7,980 bases of DNA from assembly GCA_013820975.1 (NCBI GenBank), contig JACDHQ010000075.1, forward strand, positions 1 through 7,980. The letters are read 5' to 3'. Position numbers and translations under genes: made by a program. Source of the DNA: Gemmatimonadaceae bacterium (GTDB lineage: Bacteria; Gemmatimonadota; Gemmatimonadetes; Gemmatimonadales; Gemmatimonadaceae). Positions 1-4,306 of the stretch are shown piece after piece; the first letter of the stretch is position 1, and every line of letters begins with the position of its first letter. Under the pieces are notes generated by a model, which searched no databases, was not told the DNA's origin, and saw only the letters and a program-made list of their open reading frames with translations.

Positions 1-720
1 GCGAATACCCATCTTGCGTTCGGTGTCCTCGACGACGAAGCCCGGCATGTCGGGGCGCAGCAGGAACGCGGTGACGCGGCGGCGCGTCTCGTTGCCGCGG
101 GTGACCTCCGTCTGCGCGAAGGTGGCGATCACGCCGGCGCGGTGGCCAAGGCCGATCCAGATCTTGCGACCGTTGAGCACCCAGTGGGTGCCGTCGGCGC
201 TTCGCACGGCCGTCGTCTCGACGTTCTGCGCGTCGCTGCCGATCCCCGGCTCGGTGAGCGCATAGGCCGCGAACATCTCCCCGCGCGCGAGTGGTGGCAG
301 GTAGCGCTGCTTCTGCTCCTCGTTGCCGTACAGCACGATCGCCTTGCTGCCGAGGCCGCAGTGGACGCCGACGATGACGCCGAGCGACGCATCGGCGGTC
401 GCGACGGCGCCGAAGACGCGCGCATAGCCCGAGTTGGAGAGGCCGAGCCCTCCGTACTCCTTCGGCACCGTGAGGCCGAGCAGGCCGGCCTCGCCCATCG
501 CGCGCAGCACCTCGTCGGGGACGTGCTCGTCCTCGTCGAAGCGGGCAGGGTCGATGAGGCCGTCGCCGACCATCGTGCGCAGCGTGGTGACGAGCCGGTT
601 GACCACGCGCGCCTCGTCGGGGTTGCGCTGGTCGAGGGTGTCGGGATAGGGAAAGAGGAGCGAGTCGTGGATGGCGCCGGCGAACACGCCGCGGAGGAAT
701 GAGGGCTTGGTCTCTTTCAT
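1..720 (-). CDS. Acyl-CoA dehydrogenase, N-terminal part (truncated by window edge)
   Basis: Codons 1-240 of an FAD-dependent acyl-CoA dehydrogenase, which performs the alpha,beta-dehydrogenation step of fatty-acid or acyl-CoA catabolism. The frame runs from ATG at 720 down to base 1 without a stop, so the C-terminal helical domain lies outside the window. The N-terminus (MKETKPSFLRGVFAG, then LLFPYP) resembles long-chain FadE/VLCAD-type enzymes. EAGLLGLTVPKEYGGLGL at about residues 80-100 is the usual alpha-domain signature. YALTEPGIGSDA at 153-164 is the flavin-binding motif, followed by NGRKIWIG in the beta domain. An in-frame ATG at 771 would add 17 atypical Arg/Pro-rich residues, so 720 is preferred; neither start has a clear Shine-Dalgarno sequence. 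The gene points away from the rest of the window and faces the repeat array with its 5' end. The family is certain; the exact chain-length specificity is not. Confidence 0.93.
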   Translation of the reverse strand, partial: MKETKPSFLRGVFAGAIHDSLLFPYPDTLDQRNPDEARVVNRLVTTLRTMVGDGLIDPARFDEDEHVPDEVLRAMGEAGLLGLTVPKEYGGLGLSNSGYARVFGAVATADASLGVIVGVHCGLGSKAIVLYGNEEQKQRYLPPLARGEMFAAYALTEPGIGSDAQNVETTAVRSADGTHWVLNGRKIWIGLGHRAGVIATFAQTEVTRGNETRRRVTAFLLRPDMPGFVVEDTERKMGIR

Positions 721-1436
721 GGCGTGGCGGGTGGGATGGCGCGAAACGGAACGGCCGGGCACCGCTGGCATGTGGCCCTCACGCGAGAACCAGTCCGCCC
801 CGCCGGTTGGAGTCGTGGCAGGGGCCGGATCGGTCCCGACGCAGGGTGAAACCACTCCCGAAGTGCACCTGAAGCACTCCCGAAGTGCACCTGAAGCACT
901 CCCGGATTGCACCGCACCGATCCCGGATTGCACGTCAGCGCTCCCGGGCGAACGCGCACGACGCCCGGGTGAGTGCGAGACCGTTCCCGCGTGAGCGATC
1001 ACCGCTCCCGGGTAATCGGGCAGCTCCGCCCGACGAGTGCAGTACCGGTCCCGGATGCCGGCTCACCGCTCCCGGGCGAGAGCATCACTGTTCCCGGATG
1101 GCAGTGGCAGCGGCCCGGATGACACGTCAGTCGTCCCGGGCGACACGACGGCGCACCCGGACGACTCACCACCGCTCCCGGGTATCCGCTCAGGGGTCCG
1201 GGATGAGTACTGTACCGCTCCCGGATGCCACCTCACGACCCCGGGCGACCGGATAACCGCTCCCGGCTGCCGACGACAGCACTCCGGATGCCACCGCAGC
1301 ACTCCCGGATGACCAGTGCAGCGGTCCCGGATGACGACGACGGAAAACTCGACCGCCCGACTGCAATTTACCGGTGCGCTCGAGTCGCGCCGCCGAGAGG
1401 TGATCGTGCAGCGAGGGCACCGGCCGGTCACGGTCG
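721..1436. other. Long intergenic region dominated by a degenerate tandem array
   Basis: I see no credible gene here. Several open frames cross it on both strands, but they are Arg/Ser/Pro-rich and read through the repeat. The 21 and 22 bp units alternate irregularly, so no frame is kept from unit to unit. Bases 721-838 are the upstream region of the minus-strand dehydrogenase gene and contain no promoter I can support. Bases 839-1342 hold the repeat array described separately. Bases 1343-1436 show nothing definite. Confidence 0.7.
839..1342. repeat. Degenerate tandem array, about 23 units of 21-22 bp
   Basis: Reading the plus strand and cutting after each CCCG gives successive units ending at 860, 882, 904, 925, 946, 967, 989, 1010, 1032, 1053, 1074, 1096, 1117, 1138, 1159, 1180, 1200, 1223, 1243, 1265, 1286, 1307 and 1329, then a partial unit. 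Lengths are 20-23, almost always 21 or 22; the mean from 861 to 1329 is 21.3 bp (469 bp in 22 units). The consensus is roughly GATGnCA, then about four variable bases, then CACCGCTCCCG. All 23 units end in CCG, 21 of 23 in CCCG and 16 of 23 in TCCCG, while the middle of the unit varies widely. The spacing equals two DNA helical turns, so the cores lie on one face of the helix. Units 861-882 and 883-904 are identical. An imperfect additional unit may precede 839 (TCCCG ending at 838). Function unknown; a protein-binding array and a decaying minisatellite are both possible. Confidence 0.85.
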
Positions 1437-1649
1437 ATGCCCTCCGGTGCTCGTGGAGAGCTTCTCCGTTCAGCGCGCCTCGTGCGTCCGCCGAGCGGGG
1501 AAGTCGTGATCGAACTCGCCGGGACTGATCGCCCGCAAGCGGTCCGCTCCGTCGCGCGGATGCGGGCCAGCGATGTCACCGCCGCGTTCTGGATCGTCGA
1601 GGAACACGCCGAGTACTTACTGAAGCGCTGGAGGGAGTACCATGGCTAA
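1437..1649 (+). CDS. Small DUF4160-like protein, probably N-terminally truncated remnant
   Basis: A 70-codon frame. Its last 27 residues (ASDVTAAFWIVEEH followed by AEYLLKRWREYHG) look like the C-terminus of DUF4160 proteins, which typically end in a helix with LL, W and a final Y-(F/H)-G. Those proteins usually sit directly upstream of a DUF2442 gene, as here: the 3' end overlaps the DUF2442 start by 8 bp. The usual N-terminal part, with its aromatic-rich strand and a PPHxHV-type motif, is absent. The first 20 codons look random, and the real start could be an internal GTG at 1506. Upstream sequence in another frame (about 1400-1450, reading VIVQRGHRPVTVDALR) could be a frameshifted relic, but this is weak. 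Known of the family: DUF4160/DUF2442 pairs are regarded as toxin-antitoxin-like. Inference: the DUF4160 member is damaged. The family assignment rests on a short match. Confidence 0.4.
   Translation: MPSGARGELLRSARLVRPPSGEVVIELAGTDRPQAVRSVARMRASDVTAAFWIVEEHAEYLLKRWREYHG
1630..1637 (+). promoter_or_regulatory. Strong ribosome binding site of the DUF2442 gene
   Basis: GGAGGGAG ends four bases before ATG 1642. It lies inside the end of the upstream frame, so the two genes are translationally linked. It fixes the start of the DUF2442 protein at 1642. Confidence 0.6.
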
Positions 1650-2076
1650 GCGACGCACCGCCGGAGCGAAGATCCTGGCACAGCTGCCGGCTGCGCGCGC
1701 CCGTGAGGCGCGCGATCGTCGGACGGGACGCCGCGCTCTGTCAGTAGTCTATGACCGGCGGACGGGCCGAATCATGATGGAGCTGACCAATGGCATTGTG
1801 TTCGGGTTCCCGGCGACGGCGATTCCCGCACTGGCGCATGCCACGCCGGGCCAGCTCGCAGCGGTGAGGCTGAGTCCGGGGGGCAGCGGGCTGCATTGGG
1901 AAGAGCTCGATGCCGATCTGAGCGTTGCAGGACTCCTGCTATCGTCGATCGACCGCTCGGAGCAGGTCAGTGAGCTCGCTCGGGCCGCTGGCAGGGCGCG
2001 CAGTCCCGCAAAGGCCGCGGCGGCGCGAGCGAACGGCGCCAAGGGAGGGCGGCCCCGCAAGGCAGCGGGGAGTTGA
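1642..2076 (+). CDS. DUF2442 domain protein (putative antitoxin of a DUF4160/DUF2442 pair)
   Basis: A 144-residue protein. Residues about 35-95 carry the DUF2442 pattern: VVYDRRTGRIMMELTNG (a beta hairpin ending in N-G), then FGFPATAIPALAHATPGQL, then a GLHWEELDADLSVAGLL block, in which HWE..DADLSV..LL is the family hallmark. The basic C-terminus, SPAKAAAARANGAKGGRPRK, includes a GGRPRK segment that resembles an AT-hook and could contact DNA. The N-terminal 30 residues are Arg/Ala-rich. It follows the DUF4160-like frame with an 8-bp overlap and a strong ribosome binding site. Known of the family: DUF2442 proteins are commonly annotated as the antitoxin-like partner of DUF4160. No biochemical role can be read from the sequence. 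The gene looks full length and undamaged, unlike its upstream partner. Confidence 0.85.
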   Translation: MAKRRTAGAKILAQLPAARAREARDRRTGRRALSVVYDRRTGRIMMELTNGIVFGFPATAIPALAHATPGQLAAVRLSPGGSGLHWEELDADLSVAGLLLSSIDRSEQVSELARAAGRARSPAKAAAARANGAKGGRPRKAAGS

Positions 2077-2232
2077 GGACGCGCGACACTCCGCGGACGC
2101 GTCGACTTCCTGCGTCTGGTCGCGGCCCCCCATCTCCTGCCGCTCGGTGGAACCGCCGTCAGGTCCTCAATCCGCGTGATCGCCGCCGACGAGGCCGACG
2201 ACGCCCCAGCTCAGCGGCTGAACGATCGACTG

Positions 2233-2261
2233 TGAACAACCGCCTCGTCAAACTGTATATT
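2233..2261 (+). promoter_or_regulatory. Candidate sigma-70-type promoter for the 2268 gene, predicted leaderless
   Basis: TGAACA (2233-2238, four of six matches to TTGACA), a 17-bp spacer, and TATATT (2256-2261, close to TATAAT). The expected start point, six or seven bases after the -10 box, falls at about 2267-2268, on or beside the ATG at 2268. There is no Shine-Dalgarno sequence in this interval. A perfect small palindrome, TCAGC-G-GCTGA (2211-2221), lies just upstream and could be an operator. The AT-rich -10 box stands out in otherwise GC-rich DNA. Motif reading only. Confidence 0.45.
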
Positions 2262-2267
2262 GCGAGC

Positions 2268-2504
2268 ATGTCCTCCCCGACGCCCAGCCCCTTTCCTCCC
2301 CGCGACGTGCGACCCGAGGTCGCCGAGCGACAGACGCTTCGATACCGCGAAATGTCGCCAACGAGCAAGCTTGCACTCGCTGACGCACTCTGGGATCTGG
2401 CGTGGGACGCGACCAAGGCCGGAGTTCGGCAACGGCAGCCGCACCTGGATGCTGCGGCGGTCGACGCGCAGGCACGGCAGATCCTGCGGAATGCGGCCGA
2501 CTGA
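2268..2504 (+). CDS. Small hypothetical protein, partner of downstream nucleotidyltransferase-fold gene
   Basis: A 78-residue protein starting MSSPTPSPFPPRDVRP. The middle reads LRYREMSPTSKLALADALWDLAWDATKAGVRQRQPHLDAAAVDAQARQIL in successive segments: a helix after an 'MSPTSKLAL' turn, then a second helix, then a short acidic C-terminal helix. This matches the general pattern of small helical proteins (an 'MTPAERL...A...GIRxRHP' type sequence) often encoded immediately upstream of nucleotidyltransferase-fold genes and sometimes annotated as antitoxin-like. The next gene begins inside this one (14-bp overlap), which indicates translational coupling. The frame continues open upstream to 2073, but that extension is Arg-rich and without family character. 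ATG 2268, next to a good -10 box, is the likely start. Function is inferred only from gene order and size. Confidence 0.72.
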   Translation: MSSPTPSPFPPRDVRPEVAERQTLRYREMSPTSKLALADALWDLAWDATKAGVRQRQPHLDAAAVDAQARQILRNAAD

Positions 2505-2844
2505 TGTGGTTTCGGTCTTTGCACCGCCACTGCTGACCAGCGGCGTCGAATGGATGGTCGCTGGCGGCGTCGCCGCCATTGTGTACGGTGAACCGCGATT
2601 CACGCAGGACGTCGACATCGTCGCGGCACTGCATCCGTCAAACGCATCGGCCTTTGCCGGCCTGTTCCCGGACAGTGACTTCTACCGTTTCCGTTTTCAG
2701 GGGGCGAGTGAGCGCCATCTTCGCGATGTGCGAGCGATGCTGCGTGTCCTCGGCGACACCGTCGACGTTGCGGCATTGCAGCACGAGGCCGACGTGATGG
2801 GCCTGTCGGCACAATGGGAGGAGATGGAGCGTTTGGGCGAATGA
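2491..2844 (+). CDS. Nucleotidyltransferase-fold (MNT/AbiEii-like) protein with probable internal deletion
   Basis: A 117-residue protein. Residues 20-50 (WMVAGGVAAIVYGEPRFTQDVDIVAAL) carry the nucleotidyltransferase signature: the GG turn, the small-residue helix with YG.PR, then DVD, giving the first two metal-binding aspartates. The C-terminal part (GASERHLRDVRAMLRVLGD and onward to GLSAQWEEM) matches the C-terminal helices of the same family, where a K-L-x-(Y/F)-x-x-G-G-x-S-E-(K/R) segment precedes HLRDI. The family is normally about 170-190 residues. The central part, which should supply the third catalytic carboxylate (a K-(A/V)-D-(V/L) strand) and the APPEYV-like segment, is missing between FPDSDFY and FQGASER, while the frame is kept. 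Inference: an in-frame deletion of roughly 60 codons near base 2690 that removes catalytic ability. The start ATG 2491 overlaps the upstream gene; GTG 2506 is an alternative. Members act in toxin-antitoxin or abortive-infection-like pairs, but this copy is probably not enzymatically active. Confidence 0.75.
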   Translation: MRPTDVVSVFAPPLLTSGVEWMVAGGVAAIVYGEPRFTQDVDIVAALHPSNASAFAGLFPDSDFYRFRFQGASERHLRDVRAMLRVLGDTVDVAALQHEADVMGLSAQWEEMERLGE

Positions 2845-2934
2845 GCGAGGATCGCGCTCTCGCCGAGGAACGGGGAGCTTGAGCGGGCGAAGCGAGATCC
2901 ACCGCAAGGCGTCGGCATTTGTTGCAGCCGCGAG

Positions 2935-2959
2935 GGTCGGCCGCCGACCGCGGTAATAT
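2935..2959 (+). promoter_or_regulatory. Possible promoter with overlapping inverted repeat
   Basis: GGTCGG-CCG-CCGACC (2935-2949) is a perfect 6-bp-arm inverted repeat ending four bases before TAATAT (2954-2959), a good -10-like hexamer in GC-rich surroundings. No -35 hexamer with proper spacing is visible; the nearest TTGCAG is at 2922, 26 bp away. If used, it would give a leader of about 190 bases for the activator gene at 3153, and the inverted repeat would act as an operator. Weak call. Confidence 0.22.
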
Positions 2960-2992
2960 TGTCCGGTACCCCGCTTCCACGAGCACGAAAGG

Positions 2993-3032
2993 TAACGCCA
3001 CGTGACGCCACACCCCGCCGTGTGACGCACAC
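2993..3032. repeat. Helically phased short direct repeats with an embedded palindrome
   Basis: TAACGCCACG (2993-3002) and TGACGCCACA (3003-3012) are adjacent 10-bp direct repeats. A third related copy, TGACGCACAC, begins at 3023, exactly two further 10-bp steps away. The third copy lies in a perfect inverted repeat, GTGTG-ACG-CACAC (3020-3032). The 0/10/30 bp phasing suggests a factor binding one face of the helix, possibly controlling the activator gene 120 bp downstream. The function is inferred. Confidence 0.35.
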
Positions 3033-3152
3033 CCGGTTGACCCGCAGGGGTCTCACGCGCAAGTTGTCCGCTCCCACCGAAGCCGCGCAACGAGCCGCCC
3101 GCACGTTCGACGCAGAACGCGCCGCAGTCGCGCAATTCGACAAGCGACGCCC

Positions 3153-4133
3153 ATGCTCCACCATACCCCTTCATCGCTCCCCGCTCCGGGACGCGTCGGT
3201 CAGGTGCCCTATGGCACCCAGACCTCCGACGATCCAGTGTTCGTCGGCCGAAGTCCTGCAATCGAAGCTCTGCAGCGCCAGATAGCGCAGTTCGCGCCAC
3301 ACGACGCGCTCCCGATCCTCATCGAAGGAGAGACGGGGACGGGGAAGTCATTCGTCGCGCGCGCCCTGCACCGGCAGTCCCCCCGCCGGCGGGGGCTGTT
3401 CCAGCAGGTCATGATGTCGGCCCTCGATGATGCCCTCGCATCGTCCGAGCTGTTCGGTCACGTCGCCGGCGCATTCACCGACGCGCGCAACGGCCGCCCC
3501 GGCCAGTTCGTCTCGGCGGCCCACGGCACGCTCTTCCTCGACGAGATTGGAAAGGCCACCAGCAAGGTGCAGCAGAAGCTCCTCCATGCCGTGGAGCACC
3601 GCGAGGTGTGGCCCGTGGGAAGTGACCGCCCCGTACGAACCGACGTCCGACTCGTCGTAGCCACCAACGTGCCGCTCGAGGAGCTCGTACGGCGTGGCGA
3701 ATTCCTGCCGGACCTCGCGGCGCGTCTCGGCAACTTCGTCATTCGGGTTCCGTCGCTGCGCGAGCGCCGCGAGGACATTCCGCAGCTCGCACAACAGTTC
3801 GTGGCAACCCACGCCCCGAGATTCGGCTACGGCCCCGTGGTTCCCAGACTGAGCGCAACGCTCCTCGATGCTCTCCAGCGCGCGGAGTGGCCCTACAATG
3901 TCCGGCAGCTCGACGGAGCCATCCAGCGAATCCTCGTGAATGCCGACGGCGACACGACGCTCCGGCCGGAGTACAATCCGCCCACTGGCTGCACCTCAGG
4001 TACCCCTGCGGCCACCGATCAATCGAGGTCGGAACGGGTGCAGTCTCTCGTCGGTTCGATGAACAAGACCGAAGCGGCACGGGTGATGGGAATCTCGCGC
4101 TCGACTGTGTATCGGGACCTGAAGAAAGGCTGA
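3153..4133 (+). CDS. Sigma-54-dependent enhancer-binding protein, stand-alone AAA+ and HTH (PspF-like architecture)
   Basis: A 326-residue AAA+ ATPase that remodels sigma-54 RNA polymerase. It starts almost directly at the AAA+ domain (FVGRSPAIEALQRQI at about 30-44), so there is no receiver, GAF or PAS sensor domain. Walker A GETGTGKS is at 59-66 and Walker B GTLFLDEIG at 125-133. The sensor I region VVATN is at 168-172, and LRERREDIP follows as usual. The sigma-54-contacting loop reads GAFTDA (106-111) instead of canonical GAFTGA. The arginine-finger segment reads FLPDLAARL (184-192) rather than FREDLYYRL: the first Arg is a Leu, the second (R191) is kept. The C-terminal Fis-like helix-turn-helix is NKTEAARVMGISRSTVYRDL (304-323). 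ATG 3153 is the first start after an in-frame stop at 3003, but has no good ribosome binding site; GTG 3204 is possible. The gene lies just upstream of palindromic sites, a -24/-12 promoter and a type II secretion operon, so it is probably their local activator. Confidence 0.92.
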   Translation: MLHHTPSSLPAPGRVGQVPYGTQTSDDPVFVGRSPAIEALQRQIAQFAPHDALPILIEGETGTGKSFVARALHRQSPRRRGLFQQVMMSALDDALASSELFGHVAGAFTDARNGRPGQFVSAAHGTLFLDEIGKATSKVQQKLLHAVEHREVWPVGSDRPVRTDVRLVVATNVPLEELVRRGEFLPDLAARLGNFVIRVPSLRERREDIPQLAQQFVATHAPRFGYGPVVPRLSATLLDALQRAEWPYNVRQLDGAIQRILVNADGDTTLRPEYNPPTGCTSGTPAATDQSRSERVQSLVGSMNKTEAARVMGISRSTVYRDLKKG

Positions 4134-4153
4134 CCTCAAAAGCCGAGACCATC

Positions 4154-4200
4154 TGTCGCTGTGCGACACTCGACTGTCGCACGGTGTCGCAGGTGCGACA
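4154..4200. promoter_or_regulatory. Two palindromic upstream activator sites (TGTCGC/GCGACA)
   Basis: Palindrome 1 is TGTCGC-TGT-GCGACA (4154-4168), with perfect 6-bp arms. Palindrome 2 is TGTCGCA-GG-TGCGACA (4185-4200), with perfect 7-bp arms. A further half site TGTCGC lies between them (4175-4180), and an isolated GCGACA half site follows at 4254-4259. The centres (4161 and 4192.5) are 31.5 bp apart, three helical turns, so the two sites face the same side. They lie about -144 and -112 from the predicted sigma-54 start point at about 4305, the usual distance for enhancer-binding proteins acting by looping. The most likely ligand is the activator encoded at 3153-4133. The sequence pattern is seen directly; its role is inferred. 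Confidence 0.7.
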
Positions 4201-4277
4201 TGCCCAGGCTGAGACGGTACGCGAGCCATGAACGTGCAAGCGCATGCGCCGACGCGACATGCACGTCCATTCGCCAG

Positions 4278-4293
4278 TTGGCGTTGTGCTTGC
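4278..4293 (+). promoter_or_regulatory. Candidate sigma-54 (-24/-12) promoter of the secretion operon
   Basis: TTGGC (4278-4282) and TTGC (4290-4293) match the -24 and -12 elements. The invariant GG (4280-4281) and GC (4292-4293) are separated by exactly 10 bases, as the family requires. The consensus is TGGCACG-N4-TTGC(A/T); here the -24 element reads TGGCGTT. The predicted start point is about 4305. It lies downstream of an enhancer-binding-protein gene and two palindromes, which makes a chance match less likely. It overlaps the longest gspE frame and therefore argues for a downstream gspE start. Confidence 0.65.
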
Positions 4294-4306
4294 CATTCCA
4301 GCACGC

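Larger units (their letters stand above)
2845..3152. other. Intergenic stretch upstream of the sigma-54 activator gene
   Basis: 308 bases without a supportable gene. An open plus-strand frame from 2959 is Arg/Thr/Pro-rich and resembles no family. Contents: weak GC-rich hairpins just after the nucleotidyltransferase-like gene (GCGAG 2845-2849 with CTCGC 2859-2863) lacking a T-tract, so no terminator is called; an inverted repeat at 2935-2949 followed by a possible -10 box; and phased GACGC-type repeats at 2993-3032. The last two are listed separately. No tRNA or other structured RNA is visible. Confidence 0.6.

Noticed and set aside
142..702. A 186-codon plus-strand open frame
   Set aside because: It is antisense to the acyl-CoA dehydrogenase, whose protein sequence is unmistakable. 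The plus-strand product is a low-complexity shadow of high-GC coding sequence.
839..1342. CRISPR array
   Set aside because: The period is only 21-22 bp, the repeated core is 5-11 bp, there are no identical long repeats or unique 30-bp spacers, and no cas genes are nearby.
885..1431. Heptad-repeat protein encoded by the tandem array on either strand
   Set aside because: Stretches of 21-bp units do give seven-residue periodicity (for example repeated PGAV/RWHPG-like segments on the minus strand), but interspersed 20, 22 and 23 bp units break every frame, and no start with a ribosome binding site or known family is present.
2913..2926. Second sigma-54-like promoter (CGGC...TTGCA)
   Set aside because: Only 8 bases separate GG and GC instead of the required 10, so it does not fit -24/-12 geometry.
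2845..2949. Rho-independent terminator after the nucleotidyltransferase-like gene
   Set aside because: Short GC hairpins exist but none is followed by a T-rich tract.
2959..3285. A 108-codon plus-strand open frame upstream of and overlapping the activator gene
   Set aside because: The composition is Arg/Thr/Pro-rich and unlike any family, the second half overlaps the activator in another frame, and there is no ribosome binding site.
4244..4306. N-terminal 21 residues of GspE from ATG 4244
   Set aside because: They overlap the predicted sigma-54 promoter, have no ribosome binding site and do not resemble GspE N-termini. Kept only as an alternative start.
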